Virus record (IMG/VR): IMGVR_UViG_3300006737_000032
Span: 1-62,439 of that record
Length of the DNA stretch: 62,439 bases
From: a virus
Direction: 5' to 3' (one strand)
The notes below the pieces were generated by a model. It was not told the DNA's origin, did no database searches, and was given only the letters and a program-made list of their open reading frames with translations. The position numbers were made by a program, and so were the translations under genes. Shown one piece after another: positions 53,235 through 60,140 of the stretch; positions within the stretch are counted from its first letter, which is position 1, and each line of letters begins with the position of its first letter.

Positions 53235-53802
53235 ACATTAGGTCTTCGACACGGGTGCGGTAGTATTCCGTTCCGTCAATCTTGATACGATAGTCTCTGT
53301 TTTCCTTGAAACAAACGACGTCGCCTTTCTTTACGCCAATAGCCTTCAAATGTTTCGAGTCAAAGGCAACCTTGCCCTTTGTTGGAAGCTTTTCTTTGAG
53401 CGATACGATTTGGACTTCTGTCTCTTCCTTTTCTTCTTCAACAGGAAGCAACAGACTCCAGCCATCAAGTGGGGTAATCTTACCCTTCTTATTCTTATAG
53501 GCAATCGCCTGATTGTTTACTGCGTGCTCTGGATCAAACTTTACAAAGTAACTGTCATCTATGCCCGTAAGCTTTTGTCCGCCCTGCATAACAACAAGGT
53601 GATGAAAGTACAGCGTATCTCCAACCTTTACAGGTGTCTTATACTTGGCTGGCGTAGCGATGACGGGACCGTCGGTTACCCGATTATTAAACTCACCCAT
53701 TTCAAATCGGGTGTCAATAAACAGTTCAACACCACCTTTCGTGGTGATTGTATCGTTGATGGGTTTGTCCAGCTCAACGATAAACATATTTAGCGACCTC
53801 AT
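53206..53802 (-). CDS. GroES-like co-chaperonin, probably two GroES domains (198 aa)
   Basis: The N-terminal half has GGVELFIDTRFEMGEFNNRV, TDGPVIATP and TPVKVGDTLYFHHLVV, the order of a GroES fold including its G-D motif. The second half repeats it: KGKVAFDSKHLKAIGVKKGD, VVCFKENRDYRIKIDGTEYY and RTRVEDLMYVEE, matching the C-terminal strands of GroES. Phage co-chaperonins such as T4 gp31 replace host GroES so that GroEL can fold the capsid protein. The ATG overlaps the upstream stop (ATGA). Confidence 0.6.
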   Translation of the reverse strand: MRSLNMFIVELDKPINDTITTKGGVELFIDTRFEMGEFNNRVTDGPVIATPAKYKTPVKVGDTLYFHHLVVMQGGQKLTGIDDSYFVKFDPEHAVNNQAIAYKNKKGKITPLDGWSLLLPVEEEKEETEVQIVSLKEKLPTKGKVAFDSKHLKAIGVKKGDVVCFKENRDYRIKIDGTEYYRTRVEDLMYVEEEVHND

Positions 53803-53948
53803 TGTTTGTACGGAAACTTATCGTTCAGATACTCTTTCCGCTGCTCGCATCCACAGTCTTTGGACACACGCTCTACCAGTCTTTTAAGTCCAGTTGCCTT
53901 GGTAAACTTCTCGACAGTATCGCCAAGGCCTTTTGATTTGTGGCTCAT
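53799..53948 (-). CDS. Small conserved phage protein (49 aa) with CGC and FPY motifs
   Basis: The minus-strand frame from ATG 53948 reads MSHKSKGLGDTVEKFTKATG, LKRLVERVSK, DCGCEQRKEYLNDKFPYKQ. I recognise the pattern 'GLGDTxxKxT...CGCxxRxxxLNxxFPY' from other phages of Bacteroidota and marine bacteria. The CxC pair could bind a metal. It is too short for most gene callers but overlaps its neighbour in the ATGA manner. Confidence 0.6.
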   Translation of the reverse strand: MSHKSKGLGDTVEKFTKATGLKRLVERVSKDCGCEQRKEYLNDKFPYKQ

Positions 53949-53950
53949 AA

Positions 53951-54190
53951 TTAAAAATTTAAGTCAAATTCAATAATGCATGGCATATCATCGACAGACT
54001 TCCACAGCACATTTGCCCCATCTTCTTCTTCGAGGTACACCAGATATCTGTTCTTGCCATGTCTGTACAAGAACGCCTCGTCATTAACAATCGCACTAAC
54101 CTTGCTGCTACCAGCCCGCATGCCGACGTAGTACGCCATGGCATCTTTAGGGTCTCGACCAATAATGATCTTACGAATAACTCCTTCCAT
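53951..54190 (-). CDS. Hypothetical protein (79 aa)
   Basis: Starts MEGVIRKIIIGRDPKDAMAY after the leader AAATTAA. It contains KVSAIVNDEAFLYRHGKNRY and ends VDDMPCIIEFDLNF, a compact alternating fold. Function unknown. Its ATG directly abuts the upstream gene's stop. Confidence 0.5.
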   Translation of the reverse strand: MEGVIRKIIIGRDPKDAMAYYVGMRAGSSKVSAIVNDEAFLYRHGKNRYLVYLEEEDGANVLWKSVDDMPCIIEFDLNF

Positions 54191-54484
54191 TTAATTTAAA
54201 CTTATGCCCAGCCCGTCTAGCAAGTCATTGATGTCTGGGCCTTCAGGATCTTTATATGTGTCGCTTGCAAAGTTAAGCAACTCTTCGAGTTCTTCTCTGT
54301 TGTTGAGATTGTAACCATAGATGGCTCTGAGCTGACTCGTGTCTGGGTCTGGACCTTCTGATGGTTCAACCACCCCGACGACAAACAAAGACATCACCTC
54401 ATCCCGCACCCCGTACTCGTCAATCAGGCTGTCCATCTCTACTGCAAGTCTCTGAATTTCAAAAAGAAAACCGTCCTTCTCCAT
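54191..54484 (-). CDS. Hypothetical acidic protein (97 aa)
   Basis: I take the start at 54484 (MEKDGFLFEIQRLAVEMDSL), because the longer frame would cover the divergent regulator promoter. It is acidic throughout (DPDTSQLRAIYGYNLNNREE). A start at 54565 remains possible. No family recognised. It faces the only rightward gene of the late region across a ~28-bp gap. Confidence 0.45.
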   Translation of the reverse strand: MEKDGFLFEIQRLAVEMDSLIDEYGVRDEVMSLFVVGVVEPSEGPDPDTSQLRAIYGYNLNNREELEELLNFASDTYKDPEGPDINDLLDGLGISLN

Positions 54485-54512
54485 ACCTTTGTGCTTATCC
54501 AAGTTTATTTCA

Positions 54513-54932
54513 ATGCCACATAAGAGGTCCAACAATAAGATGTTCCGTGAGTTCTCACGCCTCAATCAAAGGTACGTAAAAAGAAACTACCTCAAGAACC
54601 TGAGAACTACCATGGACGAGTTTTGCGAACAGCATGAGGTCTTTGAAAAAGAGCTGATGTTTATGCTGTGGTGCTATGATCTAGAGTTCTGGACACTGAA
54701 ATATGCAGCACAAGACTTTAAGGTATCAACCAAACATGTGGGTGGTAGATATGTATACCCGCTCATGAAAGAGGGGTACGTATACAAGTACTTTGATAAG
54801 CTAACGCCCTCCAATACAAGAGAAGATCACTTGTTTAGAGACGAGCTCAAGTACAACTACAGGGTTAGGTACTCTCTGTCGCAGAAAGGCCGCCTGCTAG
54901 TACAGAGATTTTACAGAGAGTTCGAAGACTAA
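54513..54932 (+). CDS. Winged-helix (MarR/PadR-like) regulator on the opposite strand
   Basis: 139 residues, the only rightward gene inside the leftward block. FEKELMFMLWCYDLEFWTLK, YAAQDFKVSTKHVGGRYVYP, LMKEGYVYKYFDKLTP and YRVRYSLSQKGRLLVQRFYR give helices, a recognition helix, and a hydrophobic wing and tail like MarR-family proteins. A start at 54540 is possible. Transcription against the late genes suggests a switch protein expressed early. Confidence 0.6.
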   Translation: MPHKRSNNKMFREFSRLNQRYVKRNYLKNLRTTMDEFCEQHEVFEKELMFMLWCYDLEFWTLKYAAQDFKVSTKHVGGRYVYPLMKEGYVYKYFDKLTPSNTREDHLFRDELKYNYRVRYSLSQKGRLLVQRFYREFED

Positions 54933-54933
54933 G

Positions 54934-55413
54934 TCAGAGCGACTTAAACATCACTTCGTAGTACGTCTTGCCTTCATCGTCGCGACAAGCCTTGAGGCAC
55001 CTTTTACGATTAACGCCATCATGAACATAACTGATGTGAACCCAATCAGGATTGTTGTCATCACCAAATTCCCACACCATCTGATCAAACGTAACATTCT
55101 CTCGTAGCCATTCGAAGATTTCAGCGTTTGTACAGCCTCCGAACACGTCTGCATCAAGGTCAAGTGCTCGTCCCTCCATATGTTGGCTGCGATTTGAGCC
55201 ACCGATTGCACGGTTGAGCTCAGGCCCACGATAGCCTGACGACACGTATATAGGGCACCCGAAAGCGTCCCTAAGAGGTTGAAATACGTGTTCTGCAATC
55301 GACTTAAGATTTTCGATAACCCACTCATCATCAGGTGTATTATTGATCCCAAGGCGGGATGCTGTTGTGCTCTTGGTGCATTCAGCAAGAGTAAGATTCT
55401 TTGACAGCTTCAT
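54934..55413 (-). CDS. Peptidoglycan peptidase M15 (endolysin)
   Basis: 159 residues with the M15/VanY-like zinc site: SSGYRGPELNRAIGGSNRSQ followed by H78 (QHMEGRALDLD) and D85, and H126 in DWVHISY. It cuts peptide cross-links as an L,D- or D,D-carboxypeptidase/endopeptidase to lyse the host. It lacks a signal peptide, so it would need the 3TM holin to reach the wall. The stop lies two bases from the stop of the convergent regulator. Confidence 0.85.
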   Translation of the reverse strand: MKLSKNLTLAECTKSTTASRLGINNTPDDEWVIENLKSIAEHVFQPLRDAFGCPIYVSSGYRGPELNRAIGGSNRSQHMEGRALDLDADVFGGCTNAEIFEWLRENVTFDQMVWEFGDDNNPDWVHISYVHDGVNRKRCLKACRDDEGKTYYEVMFKSL

Positions 55414-55420
55414 TTATTGT

Positions 55421-55810
55421 TTATTCGTAAGCCCCGCAGCCAGCGCCCTGACATCCAGCGCTTTTTCCCTGACCCCCACTAAAATCCTTTTTTCTGCCTC
55501 TGCTTTTAATGGCCTTGATGGGATTTAGGGTTCGATTTGCTCGCCTCTTTCTGCGATTTTCTCTTCTTCTCTTTCGCTTTGCCTTTCTTCGCAGTTGCTC
55601 TTGCAGCTTCTTAATACCCTCGGCGCCTCCACCAGTTCTTCGAATCGTTCTGTCAACCTTTCTCTCTTCTTTTTTAAGTTCTTTCGTGAACTTTTTGTCA
55701 CCCCTAAGAACAGCAGCTTTAGACTTGTCTTGCTCTTCCTTGGTCATGGCAAAAGGGTTGCCTTCGGGACCACCGTGTTTTCCGCCGTGCTTATACTTCT
55801 TTACTTCCAT
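55421..55810 (-). CDS. Small basic virion protein with N-terminal H-G-G-x-H motif (129 aa)
   Basis: The N-terminus MEVKKYKHGGKHGGPEGNPF carries the Y-x-H-G-G-x-H motif. The middle is extremely basic (RRKAKRKRRRENRRKRRANR), as in DNA-condensing proteins, and the end is Cys/Gly-rich (SAGCQGAGCGAYE). Probably packaged with the DNA or at the capsid interior; inferred from composition. Confidence 0.5.
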   Translation of the reverse strand: MEVKKYKHGGKHGGPEGNPFAMTKEEQDKSKAAVLRGDKKFTKELKKEERKVDRTIRRTGGGAEGIKKLQEQLRRKAKRKRRRENRRKRRANRTLNPIKAIKSRGRKKDFSGGQGKSAGCQGAGCGAYE

Positions 55811-56259
55811 TATGTTGCTACTGCAAAGATTTCTACATCAGCAGTTTCTCCACCCGTTCCTGTCGCGTCGGCACTGATAAAGTCGATCTGTGAAAGAGAA
55901 ATGGTTGTGTTTACGGCGGCGGAGTCGCAATCCATCTTGTCATTAAAGATAATGTACGACTCAGACCCGCCGAGCTGAACAAAGTATTCCTTGGTATTTG
56001 CTGTATCCTGAATCCGAAGGTCAACAGTATTCGACGCAGCCAAGTTTGTAATTCTCAAATACTGCAGAGTGGTGTCTGCAATTGCCCCACCCGATGGGTT
56101 GGTAGCCTGAAACTCAAGAATGTTTTGCTCGGTGTTTGTAACAGTGAGGACCCTGGTGAACACTTCGCTTACACTACTAATGCTAAGCTGGTTTTTGTTT
56201 CCACGGTCCTTGCCGTTGATCGTCAACTCCTCTTGAATGGTAACGGTCATTGTAGCCAT
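55810..56259 (-). CDS. Small beta-rich virion protein (149 aa)
   Basis: Contains VSEVFTRVLTVTNTEQNILE and TKEYFVQLGGSESYIIFNDK. This 'EYFVQLGGSESY' segment resembles the 'GG[DE]FxFIP' turn of the small proteins at 44534-45342. A TATCTTTG box ends four bases before its ATG, suggesting its own promoter. Likely a structural subunit. Confidence 0.5.
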   Translation of the reverse strand: MATMTVTIQEELTINGKDRGNKNQLSISSVSEVFTRVLTVTNTEQNILEFQATNPSGGAIADTTLQYLRITNLAASNTVDLRIQDTANTKEYFVQLGGSESYIIFNDKMDCDSAAVNTTISLSQIDFISADATGTGGETADVEIFAVAT

Positions 56260-56263
56260 GCGT

Positions 56264-56271
56264 CAAAGATA
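56264..56271 (-). promoter_or_regulatory. Putative -7 promoter box TATCTTTG
   Basis: Minus-strand TATCTTTG ends four bases before the ATG at 56259, in the 26-bp gap between two genes. It would give a nearly leaderless message. Confidence 0.4.
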
Positions 56272-56285
56272 ATGAATTTACTGTA

Positions 56286-57218
56286 TCAGAAAATCTCGTT
56301 GAGCATTTCTACAACATTCTCAGCCCCGTACACTGCAGCAAGTTCTCTAAAGGCTTTGGTATCATTCTCTATCAAAGATGGAATGTCATCATATGCATAT
56401 TCGTAGTTCATAGGATTGCCCGAATAAGCGTTCATGTCATATCGAATCTCATTAAGACGAGCAAGGGTTTCCGTTGGTTGCCCCACATATGCTAAGAAGT
56501 CTGCAGCATCCATCCCAAGTCTATTTCCTGCTTCAGAAAGCGCTTCATAGTTTTTGGTAAAATCCTCTGAGCCTTGATTCATACTCAACCGTTTTCGGTA
56601 CTTGTCCATTATCGCCACATTTCCAGGATTGTTATGTACGTCAGTAGCATGAGTCATTTCATGTACGTACGTAGACATAGGTCTCATGGGGTCTATTTGA
56701 ACCTCCACATTCATTCTTTCTTGTTGTGGTCGCATACCCATAGTAAATGGATTTCGCTGAGACCCCTTGCCAGATCTTACAGGGCCAGCACTTCTTGTTA
56801 CCCTCCCTCCTGTAAATGGATCTTTATCTTCAAAATTCATATTCCCCATAGAACCCATAAAGTCACCGTAGTGGTCGGACAAGACATTTGCAAGACCCTC
56901 ATACGTAACCATTTCATCAGTTCTGTTGGGGTACATTCTAGAAAGAATATTATATGCCTCTGTTCTTGTAGCAGGTTCAGGAGGTCCATCACCCTGTGTA
57001 AAGGCAAGATTCTGAGCAATCTTAGATCTTACTTCAGGTTGAGCATAGAAGTCACCTAAGAAGTCCATAGCATAATTGCTTTTATTTCCAATCATTCTGC
57101 GATCAAGGTCCTTAATCAAATCTTCGTTTGATTTTTTCTTAGGGTCACCATGCGGTCCACCGTGCTCGTAGCTCTTGATGAGTCTTCTGCCAGCAGGTTT
57201 TTTTCGTCTGGGGTTCAT
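56286..57218 (-). CDS. HExxH zinc metallopeptidase-like virion protein (310 aa)
   Basis: It opens with RRLIKSYEHGGPHGDPKKKS, the H-G-G-x-H motif. Residues 184-193 read YVHEMTHATD, with HEMTH at 186-190, the HExxH zinc site; a third ligand may be an acidic or His residue downstream in NYEALSEAGN. It could be a capsid maturation protease, an ejected enzyme or a wall-degrading virion enzyme. The catalytic assignment rests on the single motif. Confidence 0.55.
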   Translation of the reverse strand: MNPRRKKPAGRRLIKSYEHGGPHGDPKKKSNEDLIKDLDRRMIGNKSNYAMDFLGDFYAQPEVRSKIAQNLAFTQGDGPPEPATRTEAYNILSRMYPNRTDEMVTYEGLANVLSDHYGDFMGSMGNMNFEDKDPFTGGRVTRSAGPVRSGKGSQRNPFTMGMRPQQERMNVEVQIDPMRPMSTYVHEMTHATDVHNNPGNVAIMDKYRKRLSMNQGSEDFTKNYEALSEAGNRLGMDAADFLAYVGQPTETLARLNEIRYDMNAYSGNPMNYEYAYDDIPSLIENDTKAFRELAAVYGAENVVEMLNEIF

Positions 57219-57919
57219 CTTCCAATTCTGTTTTGGGTTCTGTAGTACTGAAGCTCTTCTTCTTCTACAGGTCGCACTCTCTTTCTATTCCCATCTTTAA
57301 TAAGGTAATAGTTTGGCTCTTGTCCAGTCCGCATGCGTGGGTTGGCCGACATTATGAGTTCCTTCTGAACTTGAGGTATGTCCATTGGAACAGACTCCTG
57401 AAGCTCTCTGGCAGGCAACTCCTGACGACCAGCCTTCAATGGCTTCATGGGCTTTAGTGGTTCGGGGCCTGAAGCAGCGAATAGCGGTAGGGCTGGAGAA
57501 TGACCCACAGCAGGTGCAAAATAACTTGACCCTTGAGCAACACCTGGGACTTGTACAAGCTGAAATGCAAACGTATCAGACGCATCGCCCTCTTTGTTAT
57601 ATAGCGGGTCTGCCGCTTTGTTGATTTTGATCTTCCCTTGACGCTGTAGGTCTTCTGAAACACCTATGATCTCATCATAGAGGTTTCGAATCTTATTGTT
57701 CCGAGCATCAAACTCTTCTCTTGTAAGACCACTTTGTCGAAAGATCTTAGGACCCTGCATTTTGTCAATGTCGGACCCAGCTTCATGGTAGTCCGCCATA
57801 AACTGCTTGCGCGTATCCATGTCATAGTACTGTTGATTGTAACCAGACTCTTCTAAGAGCTGGTTGTATTGGTCAATCAGAGCCTGTAGTTCTGGGGGTA
57901 GTGATCGGACTGCCTGCAT
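57215..57919 (-). CDS. First late gene, hypothetical protein (234 aa)
   Basis: It begins MQAVRSLPPELQALIDQYNQ and continues with helical, charged segments and a Pro-rich middle (SGPEPLKPMKPLKAGRQELP). The C-terminus is basic. It is the promoter-proximal gene of the leftward block and overlaps the metallopeptidase-like gene by four bases. No domain recognised. Confidence 0.55.
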   Translation of the reverse strand: MQAVRSLPPELQALIDQYNQLLEESGYNQQYYDMDTRKQFMADYHEAGSDIDKMQGPKIFRQSGLTREEFDARNNKIRNLYDEIIGVSEDLQRQGKIKINKAADPLYNKEGDASDTFAFQLVQVPGVAQGSSYFAPAVGHSPALPLFAASGPEPLKPMKPLKAGRQELPARELQESVPMDIPQVQKELIMSANPRMRTGQEPNYYLIKDGNRKRVRPVEEEELQYYRTQNRIGR

Positions 57920-57924
57920 AGGTA

Positions 57925-57955
57925 CAAATATAGCACAGCAAGCCTTGCGTCTAAA
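57925..57955 (-). promoter_or_regulatory. Late leftward promoter (Bacteroidota type)
   Basis: On the minus strand TATATTTG (57932-57925) matches the -7 consensus TAnnTTTG, and TTTA (57955-57952) lies at exactly 19 bp, where the -33 consensus is TTTG. The start codon follows five bases downstream. This is the only one of the late boxes with a near-consensus -33 element, and it heads the whole leftward block. Confidence 0.55.
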
Positions 57956-58596
57956 TCAATAACTGATTCCACGTACCAACAAAAAACACTCTGAACAGCT
58001 GTATATGCTTATGAGCGTTTGCTACCACCTTATCAGCTATGCGAAGGTATAAATTTTTTTTTCAAAAGTCAAGATTGAAGTAACTCTTGAGGCAACAGGC
58101 TGTAAGTTATTGATTAGGCTGTTGTTAAACGCTTGCGTGCGGAAACTATGCGCGAACGATACTGGCAAAATCTGATCAGAAACACGTGGTTTGGGGATTA
58201 TATACATTTGTACACGTCCGTCACGTCTGCCCGAACGCGACCCTTGACCCCACCCCCCTTAACATCTTCGATGTTACTGCAAAACTTTCTGACTTTTTAC
58301 CTTCGGTAACCATCGGTTTCAAAAATCGTCAGGATTCTATAGCAATTCCAAGCAGGGGGACAAAACCCCACACGTTACAGCACGCAGTCCGAAGGACCAC
58401 GCATGGTAACGCACAGGGTTTGCTGTTGACAATTCAAATACCAACACAAAAATCTCACCTCGCCTCGCATGATGCCCACGTCATGCCTGCACATGAGGCC
58501 GCTTCTTTACCTGTTTCCACGCGGACTACTACGTAGTCTTCAGGCGGGAGAAATCGCGCAGGAAGAAGGGGCTTGGATTTTGCCGAAAGTTGACCA
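57933..58596. other. Divergent control region (non-coding, ~660 bp)
   Basis: No convincing gene is present between the late block and the early operon. It holds the late promoter, the 19-bp motif at 57996-58014, an A/T-rich run at 58047-58056 and a promoter-like TACATTTG at 58203-58210. It also holds hairpins: AACATC-TTC-GATGTT at 58261-58275, TTACC-TTC-GGTAA at 58297-58309, an imperfect CGTTAC...GTAACG stem at 58373-58411 enclosing GTCC-GAA-GGAC, and GACTAC-TAC-GTAGTC at 58524-58538. A replication origin here is possible, but no iteron array is visible. Confidence 0.5.
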
Positions 58597-58604
58597 TACC
58601 TTTG
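58597..58604 (+). promoter_or_regulatory. Early rightward promoter, -7 box TACCTTTG
   Basis: TACCTTTG matches TAnnTTTG and lies 40 bases before the first early start codon. A -33 box at 19 bp is not clear (TTGG at 58573-58576 is the nearest). A small hairpin GGCAA-TC-TTGCC and the leader TCAAACTTCAA follow. Confidence 0.45.
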
Positions 58605-58634
58605 CAGCGGCAATCTTGCCAACTCAAACTTCAA

Positions 58635-58649
58635 TTCATCTCCGATGAA
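58635..58649 (+). promoter_or_regulatory. Start-codon hairpin of the first early gene
   Basis: TTCATC-TCC-GATGAA forms a perfect 6-bp stem. The ATG at 58645-58647 lies in its 3' strand, so the folded form would hide the start codon. Confidence 0.55.
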
Positions 58650-58836
58650 ATCAATCAACACTCAGACTCTGAAAGAGTCTTACAAGCAGTCAGTTACACT
58701 GACTGAAGCCCGTATTCAAGCTTTGCTTGAGCTGTTTTGGACTGCTGACATAGAGAGCCTTTGGCTCTGTCTTGAGTTCTGTGAACTCAGTACCGAAGAG
58801 CAAGCTGTCATCGTAGATGAAATCGAAAACCACTAA
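58645..58836 (+). CDS. First early gene, hypothetical (63 aa)
   Basis: It begins MKSINTQTLKESYKQSVTLT and is acidic and helical, ending EEQAVIVDEIENH. The segment ARIQALLELFW shares its nucleotide sequence (ATTCAAGCTTTGCTTGAG) with KIQALLEPFG of the next gene. The whole gene is built from back-to-back hairpins. Small acidic proteins at this position in phages are often inhibitors of host enzymes; no target can be named. Confidence 0.65.
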   Translation: MKSINTQTLKESYKQSVTLTEARIQALLELFWTADIESLWLCLEFCELSTEEQAVIVDEIENH

Positions 58837-58851
58837 TTCATCGAAGATGAA
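58837..58851 (+). promoter_or_regulatory. Start-codon hairpin of the second early gene
   Basis: TTCATC-GAA-GATGAA follows the upstream stop codon directly and contains the ATG at 58847-58849. A 6-bp stem with a GAA loop. Confidence 0.55.
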
Positions 58852-59383
58852 GTACTCAGCAACAGCTGCAGCTAAAGCTGCAAACCAAGCCATCAACCAT
58901 CCATCCATGGTTCGTAAGAACCATGCCATCAAGCTTCTGAAAGAAGCTCTGAAGGTCATTGAGAACCTCGAAGAGGTTCCAATGGAATCTTGGGACTATC
59001 CATCAGAACCTCTTCCAGAGGTACTGAACATCAGTCATCTTATGACTGAATGGGACTTCATGTTCACCGAAGGTGAAACGATGTCTTTGACTTGTCCGAA
59101 GGACAAGATTGAACTGCCGAAGGCAGTATTCGACGAAGTCGATGAATGGCTTGAACTTCTACTTGACTTCGAAAATCTTGCAGATTTCGAAACCGACGAA
59201 GATGGCACTATCTACTTCGTAGATTGTGATGAAGCCTCCAATACTGATGTTTACATCAGTAAGATTCAAGCTTTGCTTGAGCCCTTTGGAATGAAATTCC
59301 AATGCACATTCCTCGAAGAGGAATATGAGAAAGCCAATGCTCTTCCCTTGGAAGAGAAACTCCGACGATTCGAACTCTGCTAA
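58847..59383 (+). CDS. Early acidic hypothetical protein (178 aa)
   Basis: I choose the ATG at 58847 because it lies in the recurrent TTCATC...GATGAA context. The N-terminus (MKYSATAAAKAANQAINHPS, MVRKNHAIKLLKEALKVIEN) is helical and basic and resembles STVRKGQARQAIKELSEFVE of the 209-aa protein downstream. From residue ~50 it is strongly acidic (DEVDEWLELLLDFENL, ADFETDEDG). More than fifteen perfect hairpins run through the gene, and the TAA stop lies in the loop of the last one (59375-59390). No domain recognised. Confidence 0.65.
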   Translation: MKYSATAAAKAANQAINHPSMVRKNHAIKLLKEALKVIENLEEVPMESWDYPSEPLPEVLNISHLMTEWDFMFTEGETMSLTCPKDKIELPKAVFDEVDEWLELLLDFENLADFETDEDGTIYFVDCDEASNTDVYISKIQALLEPFGMKFQCTFLEEEYEKANALPLEEKLRRFELC

Positions 59384-59406
59384 AGCAGAGAGATTGCCGA
59401 CCAACT

Positions 59407-59459
59407 GAGGGGACTCTCAGACACTCTGAGTCTTACGAAGAGTGTCAGAGAGGACCCTC
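59407..59459 (+). ncRNA. Long intergenic hairpin A
   Basis: Nested stems GAGGG/CCCTC, CTCTC/GAGAG and GACACTCT/AGAGTGTC are separated by a GA/GA internal loop and an A/A mismatch, with the terminal loop GAGTCTTACGA. It lies in the 115-bp gap after the 178-aa gene and is followed by the TCAAACTTCAA leader. The terminal loop is almost identical to that of hairpin B. Confidence 0.65.
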
Positions 59460-59487
59460 CCAAACCATTCAAACTTCAATTTTCAAA

Positions 59488-59504
59488 TTTCATTTCCAAT
59501 GAAA
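59488..59504 (+). promoter_or_regulatory. Start-codon hairpin of the third early gene
   Basis: TTTCATT-TCC-AATGAAA, a perfect 7-bp stem, with the ATG at 59499-59501 in the 3' strand. Confidence 0.55.
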
Positions 59505-60128
59505 AAGTCAACCAACAGAGTCGAACTGCTGAAAGCAGTTTCAGTTTCAGTCAATGAGTTCTACTTCTCACCGTCAACGGTGAGAAAGGGTCAAGCAAGA
59601 CAAGCCATCAAAGAACTCTCTGAGTTCGTTGAAGCCATCGAGTTGCCGAAGGCAACCAAGTCAAAGACATCTGACAAGCAGTCCCAAGGGACTGATGAGA
59701 TGATGGAGTTGTTCAAGCAGTTCCTCATGTCACAGGGTATGATGCCCGATGCACCGAAGGTGACCAAGACCAAGCCGAAGGCTAAGGCCAAGCCGAAGCG
59801 TCGTCGTAAGACGACCATCAAGAAAGCTACTCCACAGCAACGAGTTGCTGACAGACAAGAGAAAGCCTTTCATGGAAAGGCTGACAGCCCAGTCAAGCCT
59901 TGTTCCAAGGCTAAGACAGCTTCGGTAGAAGCTGCTCGGCAGTCAGTTCAACAGCTTGGCGAAGCCAACGGCAGTGATGAGAGAATCCGTCAACGAGCTT
60001 TAGCTCGTAAGGCTGAAGTCCTCAAAGCTTTCCAAGCGAAGCTTGATGCAGAGTTCCCCTTGGATGGAACATCCAATGAGGTTTCATTCTCTGACTTGTC
60101 ACTCCGTGAACTCCGTGACATGATGTGA
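59499..60128 (+). CDS. Early Lys/Arg-rich protein, probably nucleic-acid binding (209 aa)
   Basis: The N-terminal ~55 residues (STVRKGQARQAIKELSEFVE) are paralogous to the preceding protein. Residues ~95-125 are very basic with TK/AKP repeats (KTKPKAKAKPKRRRKTTIKK), resembling histone H1-like tails, and the C-terminus is helical and ends SFSDLSLRELRDMM. It probably binds DNA or RNA. At least eleven perfect hairpins lie in its coding sequence. A hammerhead ribozyme begins 12 bases after its stop. Confidence 0.65.
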   Translation: MKKSTNRVELLKAVSVSVNEFYFSPSTVRKGQARQAIKELSEFVEAIELPKATKSKTSDKQSQGTDEMMELFKQFLMSQGMMPDAPKVTKTKPKAKAKPKRRRKTTIKKATPQQRVADRQEKAFHGKADSPVKPCSKAKTASVEAARQSVQQLGEANGSDERIRQRALARKAEVLKAFQAKLDAEFPLDGTSNEVSFSDLSLRELRDMM

Positions 60129-60140
60129 TATCATATGACA

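Larger units (their letters stand above)
58261..60076. repeat. Zone saturated with short perfect inverted repeats
   Basis: I counted 37 perfect hairpins with stems of 6-9 bp and loops of 2-4 bases, 35 of them between 58635 and 60076, mostly inside three genes. Examples: CAGTCAGT-TAC-ACTGACTG (58687-58705), CTTGTCC-GAA-GGACAAG (59091-59107), TCAGTCAT-CTT-ATGACTGA (59031-59049) and AGCCTTTC-ATG-GAAAGGCT (59864-59882). GAA is the loop in 12 cases. By arithmetic less than one would be expected in this length. No other part of the window looked similar by eye. Confidence 0.85.

Noticed and set aside
58186-58536. A 116-aa rightward frame in the divergent region
   Set aside because: The composition is unlike a protein (His/Pro/Thr-rich), with no leader motif; the sequence is better explained as control DNA with hairpins.
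58261-60076. Reading the hairpin-rich zone as a CRISPR array or iteron array
   Set aside because: The inverted repeats differ in sequence, have no constant spacers and lie inside intact reading frames.
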